From CAYRMN01 sp964425575 (GTDB taxonomy: Bacteria; Patescibacteriota; Patescibacteriia; 2-12-FULL-60-25), in the NCBI GenBank assembly GCA_964425575.1, contig CAYRMN010000007.1, positions 1 through 44,400 on the forward strand: a stretch of DNA of 44,400 nucleotides, given 5' to 3'. Position numbers and translations under genes: made by a program. The notes under the pieces are model-generated. The model saw only the letters and a program-made list of their open reading frames with translations. It was not told where the DNA came from and did not search any database. The first letter of the stretch is position 1, and every line of letters begins with the position of its first letter. This document shows, piece after piece, positions 31,458 to 38,133 of this stretch.

Positions 31458-31482
31458 CAAAATAGCTTAAAAATGGTTAGTT
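31454..31482 (+). promoter_or_regulatory. Promoter of GC-rich block 5, overlapping the prfA stop codon
   Basis: TTGACA (31454-31459), a 17-nt spacer, then TTAGTT (31477-31482). Bases 31455-31457 are the prfA stop TGA. The -10 box is weaker than in blocks 2 and 3. Confidence 0.7.
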
Positions 31483-31483
31483 C

Positions 31484-31531
31484 TTGGAGCGAAGAAGTGC
31501 CTCACCGGCATGTTCGTTCGCTTCAAGGAGG
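31484..31531 (+). promoter_or_regulatory. Leader stem-loop touching the ribosome-binding site, block 5
   Basis: TTGGAGCGAA (31484-31493) pairs with TTCGCTTCAA (31517-31526), with a further GTGCC/GGCAT stem inside. The 3' arm overlaps the first bases of AAGGAGG (31525-31531), so folding could affect translation of the gene at 31537. Confidence 0.6.
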
Positions 31532-31536
31532 CTTTG

Positions 31537-32826
31537 ATGAGCAAGTTCGACAATTCATTCTTTGGGTGTGCAGGCCTGGTGCTGTCGTGGCTGGGGGGCT
31601 GCATCCTCGCCACTGGGGGCGTCGGTGATCCCTGTGGACCAAACAGCCCATGTGGTCCAGGCCTTGTCTGCAACGTCGATGGCGCGTGCGTCTCCGACAG
31701 CACGAGCACCACGACGACTGGCACGGGCACGTCGACCAGCGGCACCGGCGGCAACACGCCGGGCTGCGAGGACAGCAACCGCGCGGATGGCTTGACCAAC
31801 TGCGGGTCGGCCGAGGCGCCCCTGTGCGTCGACCTGCGGGTCGACATCAGCAACTGTGGTGCTTGCGGTCACGCGTGCGAGCCCCTTCAGGGAGGGTCTG
31901 TGTCGTGTCAGGACGGCACGTGCGCCTACGTCTGCCCCGCAGACATGGGTGACTGCGATGGCAACAAGGGCAACGGTTGTGAGACCGACTTCTCGAGCGA
32001 CGACGCCCACTGCGGCACCTGTGACAAGCAGTGCAGCCAGGGCCTCGTCTGCATCGGCGGCACCTGCGCGATGCCCTGCAAGGTAGATCAGAAGGTCTGC
32101 GGCGGCGTGTGCGTCGACGCCGACTTTGCTCACGGATGTGGCGGCGCGAGCTGCGATCCGTGCGCGCCCGCCAACGTCATCGGGGCAACTTGTGGCTTCG
32201 GCAACAGCTGTAGCTACGGTAGCTGCATCGCTCCGTCGGGGGCCTCCAACGGGTTCCTCGACTGCGACGGCGACACGAGCAACGGCTGCGAGGTCCTCGC
32301 TGACGAGAACAACTGCGGGGCGTGCGGCGCGAGCTGCGCGGCTCAGCAGGCTTGCGTGTCCGAGGATGTCCAGGGCACCGGCGACTTCGTCGCCACCTGT
32401 CACGACTACTGTGGGGGCATCCTCCTCTCCGCTGCCATACCGGTCGGCGTGTGCTTCGTCGATCCGACCCCCACGGGAGTCATGCAGGTTGGAGGGCATC
32501 AGACCTTCCCCCCGCCTGGCAACCAGCAGATCGATGTGTTCCCGGCCTTCGTGGACCCGAGCTGCGTGGCTTCTGACCCGAGCCAGACCAACGTGGCGTG
32601 CAACCTCGGTAACCTGCCGGTCAATACCGAGATCGTCGCCTGTCTCTCCGAAGACGGCACGAAGACGTGCAAGCCTGATCTGCAGAGCTGCCCACCGGGC
32701 ATGCAGGCGCAGTTCTTCCAGGACGGGCGGCTGCTCGGGCCGCTCATGTCCCCAGATCCAACCTGGGTCAAGAAAAGTGCCAGCGAGGGCTACTGCATCC
32801 CGCACACGGTGTCGGTGTCGCCCTAG
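31537..32826 (+). CDS. Cysteine-rich lipoprotein of myxobacterial type (GC-rich block 5)
   Basis: This 429-residue secreted protein has a signal peptide ending in a lipobox-like WLGGC (Cys22). A Ser/Thr/Gly linker (~50-70) follows, then repeated cysteine modules of the form NCGACGHAC and DCDG-NGCE (at least three cycles), and a C-terminal domain with scattered disulfide-type Cys pairs. Such modules are frequent in Myxococcota surface proteins and very unusual in a CPR genome. I start at 31537 because AAGGAGG lies 5 nt upstream; the in-frame ATG at 31510 lies inside the leader hairpin. Codons end mostly in G or C. Function is unknown, probably surface-exposed. A 433-codon frame on the other strand is a shadow. 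Confidence 0.85.
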   Translation: MSKFDNSFFGCAGLVLSWLGGCILATGGVGDPCGPNSPCGPGLVCNVDGACVSDSTSTTTTGTGTSTSGTGGNTPGCEDSNRADGLTNCGSAEAPLCVDLRVDISNCGACGHACEPLQGGSVSCQDGTCAYVCPADMGDCDGNKGNGCETDFSSDDAHCGTCDKQCSQGLVCIGGTCAMPCKVDQKVCGGVCVDADFAHGCGGASCDPCAPANVIGATCGFGNSCSYGSCIAPSGASNGFLDCDGDTSNGCEVLADENNCGACGASCAAQQACVSEDVQGTGDFVATCHDYCGGILLSAAIPVGVCFVDPTPTGVMQVGGHQTFPPPGNQQIDVFPAFVDPSCVASDPSQTNVACNLGNLPVNTEIVACLSEDGTKTCKPDLQSCPPGMQAQFFQDGRLLGPLMSPDPTWVKKSASEGYCIPHTVSVSP

Positions 32827-32889
32827 CGACTTGCACGGCTCCGCATAGCAGACCACCTACCCACCCTCCTCTCTCCACCAAGCCCCAAG

Positions 32890-32940
32890 AGCCGGCCTGA
32901 CGCGATCCTATCGTGCGTCAGGGCCGGCTCGATTTTTTTT
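32890..32940 (+). terminator. Intrinsic terminator closing GC-rich block 5
   Basis: GAGCCGGCC-TGACGC pairs with GCGTCA-GGGCCGGCTC, followed by eight T at 32933-32940. Confidence 0.95.
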
Positions 32941-32962
32941 AGGCCCTAATCTTGTCAGTTTC

Positions 32963-33143
32963 TATAATCCATGGTAATCTCTCGGCACCTCGAAATGAGG
33001 TTTTTTATTCAAATTCTTGGCATTTTGTCGGGAATATCTCACATCTTTTCCCATCATCTTTCTACGCAACCTCCTCGTTTTTCACGAGGCGCGCAGAAAG
33101 GGAAAAGAGAGGTCTAAGGTATCCGCTTCGTGCGGAAAATACA
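32963..33143 (+). promoter_or_regulatory. rpsB promoter and structured leader
   Basis: A perfect TATAAT (32963-32968) has no good -35 box. About 20 nt downstream, CCTC-gaaat-GAGG runs into TTTTTT (32988-33006), a possible attenuator. Two more hairpins follow, CCTCG/CGAGG (33073-33088) and TCCGC/GCGGA just before the start. This could carry feedback control by S2, which is inferred. Confidence 0.55.
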
Positions 33144-33144
33144 C

Positions 33145-33888
33145 ATGCAAAAGGTTCCATCTTTGGTCGAAATGCTCCAAGCAGGAGCTCACTTCGGCCA
33201 TCAAACATCAAAGTGGCACCCGAAGATGAAGAAATATCTCTTTGGCAGCCGTCAGGGAATTCATATTATCAATCTTGAGGAAACGCAAAAGGCGCTCGAA
33301 CGCGCGATGACGTTTGCTAAACAGACCACCGCTCGCGGTGGAACCGTCTTGTTTGTCGGTACAAAAAAACAGGCGTCCGACATTGTACGCATGGCTGCGA
33401 CTCAAGCGGGCATGCCGTTCGTTGATAAGCGCTGGTTGGGCGGAACACTCACCAACTTTGCGGTTATCACCCAGGTGTTGCGTAAGTTTAAGGATTTGAA
33501 GCGCAAGCAAGAAAAGGGCGAGCTCGGAAAGTATACCAAATTTGAGCAATTGAAATTCAATGAACAGCTCGATCAATCCGAAATCAACGTCGGTGGTATC
33601 AAGGAATTGAACCGCATTCCAGAAGCTGTGTTTATTCTGGACATTCGCAAAGACAAAACTGCCCTTGAAGAAGCCAAGCGCCGTAGTGTTAAAGTCATCG
33701 CGTTGTGTGACTCCAACGTCAATCCAACCGAAGTCGATTATTGCATTCCGTGTAATGATGACGCTATCAAAACGATTGATATGATGGCGAATCTTCTCGC
33801 TCAGGCTTGCAAGGAAGGTCGTGAGGAATGGGAAGCTGCCCGTGCGCGGTTGGGCGTCTCCTTGAGCAATCCAGGGCAGACCGTTTAA
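33145..33888 (+). CDS. rpsB: 30S ribosomal protein S2
   Basis: This 247-residue protein has the S2 hallmarks VEMLQAGAHFGHQTSKWHPKM, the YLFGSRQGIHIINLEET strand, VLFVGTKKQASDIV, DKRWLGGTLTNF and ALCDSNVNPTEVDYCIPCNDDA. I start at the ATG at 33145; a GTG five codons upstream lies in a leader hairpin. tsf follows, as in most bacteria, but with a 220-nt spacer holding a structured repeat. Confidence 0.97.
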   Translation: MQKVPSLVEMLQAGAHFGHQTSKWHPKMKKYLFGSRQGIHIINLEETQKALERAMTFAKQTTARGGTVLFVGTKKQASDIVRMAATQAGMPFVDKRWLGGTLTNFAVITQVLRKFKDLKRKQEKGELGKYTKFEQLKFNEQLDQSEINVGGIKELNRIPEAVFILDIRKDKTALEEAKRRSVKVIALCDSNVNPTEVDYCIPCNDDAIKTIDMMANLLAQACKEGREEWEAARARLGVSLSNPGQTV

Positions 33889-33925
33889 TCGGTTTAAAAA
33901 ATCAGCCTTTTTATCGCTCAGGGGT

Positions 33926-34065
33926 GTACTTTTTGCCAAATCGCAAAAGTACCAACCCCGCTGCTCGCGAGCGGCGGGGTGGGGGCGGCTGACCTCGCTT
34001 AACGCTTCGACCGGCTGAAGCTGGTCATCGCTAGATCGCTCGAACAGGCAGGCGCCCCCAAACCC
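33926..34065. repeat. Structured repeat element, copy 3 of 3
   Basis: Hairpin GTACTTTTTGC...GCAAAAGTAC (33926-33952), an extra 12-bp hairpin ACCCCGCTGCTC/GAGCGGCGGGGT (33955-33980), outer arm TGGGGGCG (33980-33987), internal hairpin GACCGGC-TGAA-GCTGGTC (34009-34026), conserved CTAGATCGCTCGAACAGGCA block, closing arm CGCCCCCA (34053-34060). It lies between rpsB and tsf. Confidence 0.88.
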
Positions 34066-34108
34066 CTTGGGAAAAAATAAAAATAATACCAGTAATTCAT
34101 ACTATTTT

Positions 34109-34714
34109 ATGATTGAAGCGAAACAGGTCATGGAGCTGCGCAACATGACAGGCGCGGGCATCAATGATGCCAAGGCCGCGCTTGAAGAAGCGGGTGGCGA
34201 CATGCAAAAAGCAATTGAAGTGTTGAAGAAAAAAGGTGGTGCAAAGGCTGCTAAAAAAGCCGATCGCGCCACGGCTGAGGGGGTGATTGCGTCATATATC
34301 CATCACACCAAAAAGCTGGGTGCCATTGTTGAAATTCAGTGTGAAACAGATTTTGTGGCTCGTAATGAAGAGTTTATGGAGCTCGCTAATGATGTGGCTA
34401 TGCAAGTAGCCGCCATTGATCCGCTCTATCTTTCCCCGGAAACGATCCCCATGAACGACCTGGAAAAGCAGCGCGATATTTTTAAAGCGGAGCTGGCCGA
34501 AGAAAAAAAGCCTGAAGACATTAAAGCCAAAATTTTGGAAGGGAAGTTAAACAAATGGTATTCAGAAGTCTGTCTCACCAAACAAGCGTTCTTCAAAAAT
34601 GAAGATATCACGATTGAAGAACTGGTGAACCAAAAGATTGGCAAAATTGGTGAGAAGATTGTGATCGCGCGATTCAATCGATATCAGATGTCAGCAGCGC
34701 CACAGGTTTGTTAA
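34109..34714 (+). CDS. tsf: Elongation factor Ts
   Basis: This 201-residue guanine-nucleotide exchange factor serves EF-Tu. The UBA-like N-terminal domain (VMELRNMTGAGINDAKAALEEAGGDMQKAIEVL) and the core TDFVARNEEF motif, which contacts EF-Tu, are clear. It is shorter than E. coli Ts (about 280), as in other compact forms. I start at 34109, giving MIEAKQVMELRN; the upstream in-frame ATG lies at the end of the repeat element. A CATACT box just upstream could make it nearly leaderless. Confidence 0.95.
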   Translation: MIEAKQVMELRNMTGAGINDAKAALEEAGGDMQKAIEVLKKKGGAKAAKKADRATAEGVIASYIHHTKKLGAIVEIQCETDFVARNEEFMELANDVAMQVAAIDPLYLSPETIPMNDLEKQRDIFKAELAEEKKPEDIKAKILEGKLNKWYSEVCLTKQAFFKNEDITIEELVNQKIGKIGEKIVIARFNRYQMSAAPQVC

Positions 34715-34735
34715 TACGTATCTCCGGTTCCTCCT

Positions 34736-34806
34736 CTTAAGATAAGAGAAGGTTTAGGAGGAGTTATGATTTTTATTTCATAACTCCCTCAGTCCCTCTT
34801 ATCTTA
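34736..34806. repeat. Intergenic inverted repeat, CTTAAGATAAGAG type
   Basis: CTTAAGATAAGAG and GGAGTTATG on the left are matched by CATAACTCC and CTCTTATCTTAAG on the right, forming a long interrupted stem with a T-rich loop between tsf and gapA. Confidence 0.8.
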
Positions 34807-34823
34807 AGCGGGAAGATAAATGG

Positions 34824-34855
34824 AACCCCCGTTGAATGACAGGGGGTTTTGTTTT
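34824..34855 (+). terminator. Intrinsic terminator upstream of gapA
   Basis: AACCCCC (34824-34830) pairs with GGGGGTT (34842-34848), followed by TTGTTTTGTT. Its T tract doubles as the -35 region of the gapA promoter. Confidence 0.85.
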
Positions 34856-34877
34856 GTTCGTGTTTCTCGGATACACT
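34849..34877 (+). promoter_or_regulatory. Promoter of gapA-pgk
   Basis: TTGTTT (34849-34854), a 17-nt spacer and TACACT (34872-34877), 28 nt before the gapA start. It has the same form as the gpmI and pcrA promoters. Confidence 0.65.
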
Positions 34878-34905
34878 ATAGGTATTACTGATTATTCTTC
34901 CCTGT

Positions 34906-35922
34906 ATGGCAACCATTGCAATCAACGGATTTGGTCGGATTGGCAGAAACGTCTTAAAGGCAGGTTTTGGCAAGCCAGGATTTAATGTGGTAGCCATCAA
35001 TGATCTGACAGATACGAAGACACTGGCGAATCTACTTCGGCACGACTACACGTATCGCGGTTATGATCATAAAGTGAGTCATGGCGAAAAAAGTATCATT
35101 GTGGATGGGAAGCGGATCCAGGTATTTGCCGAGAAAGATCCAAAGAATTTACCGTGGGGAAAATTGAAGGTGGATATTGTATTGGAGTGTACTGGCCGTT
35201 TTACCGATTTAGAAGGCGCTTCACAGCATATTACAGCTGGAGCAAAACGCGTCATCATCTCCGCCCCAGCCAAAGGGGAGGGTGTGCCAACGCATGTGAT
35301 AGGTGTGAATGAAAAAGGCGCGGCTAAGACGGCAAAAGTGATCAACAATGCGAGCTGTACCACAAATTGCATTGCTCCTGTGGCTGCGGTTATGCATGAA
35401 GTGTTTGGGGTGCAGAAAGCCATGATGACGACTATTCATTCATATACTGCTGATCAGGTCTTGCAAGATGGGCCGCATCGTGATTTACGCCGAGCTCGTT
35501 CTGCTGCACAAAATATCATCCCAACCACGACCGGTGCAGCGATTGCGACAACCGAAGTGATTCCAGAACTCAAGGGTCTGTTTGATGGTGTATCCATTCG
35601 TGTTCCAACCCCATGTGTCTCATTATCTGATTTTACGTTTTTGCTGAAGCGGAAAACCACGATTGAAGACGTGAATGCCGCCCTACGTAAAGCCTCCCTC
35701 AGCGCGCGTTATAAAGGCATTTTGGATGTTACAGAGGAGGAATTGGTCTCGACCGATTTTATTGGCAATTCAGCTTCCTCTATTGTCGATCTTCCTTCCA
35801 CGCAAGTGGTGGATGGCGATATGGTCAAGGTGTTGGCTTGGTATGATAATGAGTGGGGATACTCGCATCGATTAGCTGAACTTGCGATTCTCGTCGGGAA
35901 GAATAGCGCGTTAAAATCATAG
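34906..35922 (+). CDS. gapA: Glyceraldehyde-3-phosphate dehydrogenase
   Basis: This 338-residue phosphorylating type I GAPDH has the NAD-binding start INGFGRIGRNVLKA, the catalytic Cys in NNASCTTNCIAP, the phosphate-site SYTADQ...D-RRARSAA-NIIPTTTGAA and the C-terminal WYDNEWGYS. It makes 1,3-bisphosphoglycerate for pgk, which starts 4 nt downstream in the same operon. Confidence 0.98.
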   Translation: MATIAINGFGRIGRNVLKAGFGKPGFNVVAINDLTDTKTLANLLRHDYTYRGYDHKVSHGEKSIIVDGKRIQVFAEKDPKNLPWGKLKVDIVLECTGRFTDLEGASQHITAGAKRVIISAPAKGEGVPTHVIGVNEKGAAKTAKVINNASCTTNCIAPVAAVMHEVFGVQKAMMTTIHSYTADQVLQDGPHRDLRRARSAAQNIIPTTTGAAIATTEVIPELKGLFDGVSIRVPTPCVSLSDFTFLLKRKTTIEDVNAALRKASLSARYKGILDVTEEELVSTDFIGNSASSIVDLPSTQVVDGDMVKVLAWYDNEWGYSHRLAELAILVGKNSALKS

Positions 35923-35926
35923 ACTC

Positions 35927-37141
35927 ATGTCCATCAAGCTTCCGAAACTTTCATCAAAAACGTCTCTTCACGGGAAGCGCATTTTGCTGCGAGTTGATTG
36001 GAATACTTCTCTCGCTTCGGTTTTTTCCGGGGAAGATTCTTTAAAATTTGAGCGTTCGTATCCCACCATTCGGGATCTTGCATCCCGCGGTGCCATTGTC
36101 CTTATCTTGACCCATCTTGGCCGTCCAAAGGGCCACGAGCTTCGCTATTCAACGAAGCGATTTGTCCCTTTTGTCCAATCTGCTCTCAAAATTCCCGTTT
36201 CGTTTCTGGGTGATGCGCTTGATGAGGTGAAGGGACGGGAAAAAATCAAAATACGATTGGAGGCTGCGCCGCCCGGTTCGGTTTTTATTTTAGAAAATGC
36301 CCGTTTTTTGAAGGGAGAAGAAACGAATTCCGTGACGCTCGCACGAGCCGTTACGTCTTTAGTGGATTTGTTTATCAATGATGCGTTTGGGGTTTCGCAT
36401 CGAAATCATGCGTTGGTAGCGGGTATTACTCGTTTTGTACCATCATATGCAGGTCCCGCCCTGTGCGCCGAAGTGAATGGACTTGAGCCCCTGCTTCGTG
36501 CACCTAAAAAACCGTTTGTTGCGATTGTCGGTGGAGCGAAATTATCAACCAAAGAAAAAACATTGACGGCATTATTACAGATTGCGAGCCGGGTGCTGAT
36601 CGGGGGAGCGATGGCGCATCCATTTTTCATTGCCTCAAAACATGAAATCGGAACATCTTATATTGAAAAAAGCAGTCTTGCATTGGCCAAAAAACTGTTA
36701 AAACATCCCAAGCTTGTATTGCCGACAGATGTTCTCGTAAGCCGATCGATTAAAGATGGAAAAGGGGCACATGTTGTTGGACTGACTGAGGTCAAGAAAA
36801 CGGACATGATTGTCGATATTGGAACGGAGACGATGCGACAGTGGGCGAGTGATATCAAAACGGCCAAAACAGTCATTTGGAATGGGCCTGTAGGTATGGC
36901 GGAGGTTTCTGCGTTTTCACATGGCTCACGTGTTATTGCACGAACGATCGCAGCTCGCAGCAAGGGGTCATGTTTTGGCGTAGTGGGCGGAGGGGATACC
37001 TTGCCAATTATGTTTCAGAGCGGCATGGCAGAATGGATTGATCATCTTTCAACTGGTGGCGGAGCAATGCTTGAATTTATTGCCAAGAAGGGGAAGTTGC
37101 CGGGATTGGAGGCTTTGTTGAAAGCGCGACGTAAGATATAA
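35927..37141 (+). CDS. pgk: Phosphoglycerate kinase
   Basis: This 404-residue enzyme generates ATP from 1,3-bisphosphoglycerate. The substrate-site RVDWN (usually RVDFN), THLGRPKG, the ALVAGI-RFVPSYAGPAL segment, IVGGAKLSTK and the nucleotide-site GGGDTLPIM are present. The N-terminal loop after RVDWN lacks the usual VP and has an unusual sequence (TSLASVFSGEDSLKFE), so the substrate-binding edge is atypical. It forms a tight operon with gapA. Confidence 0.96.
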   Translation: MSIKLPKLSSKTSLHGKRILLRVDWNTSLASVFSGEDSLKFERSYPTIRDLASRGAIVLILTHLGRPKGHELRYSTKRFVPFVQSALKIPVSFLGDALDEVKGREKIKIRLEAAPPGSVFILENARFLKGEETNSVTLARAVTSLVDLFINDAFGVSHRNHALVAGITRFVPSYAGPALCAEVNGLEPLLRAPKKPFVAIVGGAKLSTKEKTLTALLQIASRVLIGGAMAHPFFIASKHEIGTSYIEKSSLALAKKLLKHPKLVLPTDVLVSRSIKDGKGAHVVGLTEVKKTDMIVDIGTETMRQWASDIKTAKTVIWNGPVGMAEVSAFSHGSRVIARTIAARSKGSCFGVVGGGDTLPIMFQSGMAEWIDHLSTGGGAMLEFIAKKGKLPGLEALLKARRKI

Positions 37142-37144
37142 CCT

Positions 37145-37237
37145 GTCGTCCTGAGCGGAGGCGTCTGCGCCGCAGTCGAAGGATCTACCCCTCTGAGAGA
37201 AGATCCTTCAACTTCGCTCCGCTTCGTTCAGGACGAC
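37145..37237. repeat. GTCGTCCTGAGC-family inverted repeat, copy 3
   Basis: It begins GTCGTCCTGAGCGGAGGCGT and ends CTTCGTTCAGGACGAC, with internal GAAGGATCT and AGATCCTTCAACTTCGC blocks that pair with each other. It starts 4 nt after pgk. Confidence 0.85.
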
Positions 37238-37309
37238 AGAGCTGATGTGTGTCATAATAGTATCCATGAATCGTTTAACTAATATACTCATAATTCCTAT
37301 CTCTTTTTT

Positions 37310-38065
37310 ATGAAAAATTCAATGCTGCTTAAGATTCTGGCCGGTATTTTTTTGATCATCTTAACAATTTTCGTTGGTGCAAAAACGCGTAATGCGTTGG
37401 CTGAACGCGATTATATTGGCAAAGTAGTCCATGATCGTGATGTGATTACTATGAGCGGAACGGGGAAGATTACCACCAAGCCTGATCTCGCTTTGATTGG
37501 TCTTGGACTGATGAGCGAAGGCAAGACCGTTCGGGAAATTCAGGATACGAATACAAAAAAGATGAATGCGGTTATTGCTTCATTAAAGGGATTGGGAGTC
37601 GATGAAAAAGATATCCAAACCTCGAACTATAATCTACAGCCAAAGATTGACTGGGCTGATGGAAAGCAGAATATTACCGGCTACACACTTAGCCAGAATG
37701 TGAGTGTTAAAGTACGTGATTTGGATAAAGTAGGCGATGTTATTCAAAAAGTAACTGAATCAGGGGCGAATCAAATTCAAGGCGTACAATTCACGATTGA
37801 TGATCCTACCTCTGTCCGTGATGAAGCTCGCTTGAAAGCTATTGAAGAAGCGAAAAAGAAAGCTGACCAGTTGGCGGGTGCATTGGGTTTGCATATTGTG
37901 AAAGCGATCTCTTTTTCAGAATCATCTGGCTACAATCCTCCAATGCCAATGATGTATGATTCTGTTGCGTCGAATATGGCGGTCGGTAAGGTTGCCGCAC
38001 CAGAGATCCAGGCTGGTCAGCTTGATGTGAGCATGGATGTAAGCGTGACGTTTGAAGTGAGATAG
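37310..38065 (+). CDS. SIMPL-domain (DUF541) membrane-anchored protein
   Basis: This 251-residue protein has an N-terminal hydrophobic segment (~6-24), a signal anchor or signal peptide, followed by a SIMPL domain. Motifs are ITMSGTGKITTKPDLALIGLG near the start, LGVDEKDIQTSNYNLQP in the middle and GVQFTIDDPTSVRDEARLKAIEEAKKKADQLA. The domain occurs in many periplasmic or surface proteins, and its molecular function is not established. It probably lies outside the membrane. It stands between pgk and eno with its own spacing and need not belong to glycolysis. Confidence 0.9.
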   Translation: MKNSMLLKILAGIFLIILTIFVGAKTRNALAERDYIGKVVHDRDVITMSGTGKITTKPDLALIGLGLMSEGKTVREIQDTNTKKMNAVIASLKGLGVDEKDIQTSNYNLQPKIDWADGKQNITGYTLSQNVSVKVRDLDKVGDVIQKVTESGANQIQGVQFTIDDPTSVRDEARLKAIEEAKKKADQLAGALGLHIVKAISFSESSGYNPPMPMMYDSVASNMAVGKVAAPEIQAGQLDVSMDVSVTFEVR

Positions 38066-38083
38066 ATTTTTTGATCTGTATTG

Positions 38084-38112
38084 ATACAGGCGCACGAGTC
38101 GTGCGCCTGTAT
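38084..38112. terminator. Perfect palindrome between the SIMPL gene and eno
   Basis: Fourteen-base arms (ATACAGGCGCACGA and its complement) surround a single G. There is no T tract on either side, so it could be a terminator remnant or a protein-binding site over the upstream part of the eno promoter. Confidence 0.6.
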
Positions 38113-38120
38113 GGTATTAT
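38112..38120 (+). promoter_or_regulatory. Extended -10 promoter of eno
   Basis: TGG-TATTAT ends at 38120, 13 nt before the eno ATG. The -35 region is occupied by the palindrome at 38084-38112 and matches no consensus. Confidence 0.55.
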
Positions 38121-38133
38121 AGAAAAAATTTTT

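Noticed and set aside
31555..32856. 433-codon frame on the minus strand opposite the cysteine-rich lipoprotein
   Set aside because: It is the antisense shadow of a GC-rich gene. The plus strand has promoter, AAGGAGG, signal peptide, cysteine modules and terminator.
33650..33853. Short frames translated from the conserved block of the three-copy repeat (CLFERSSE-like peptide)
   Set aside because: The peptide arises only from the repeat's conserved bases and lacks start signals. The compensatory hairpins argue for a non-coding element.
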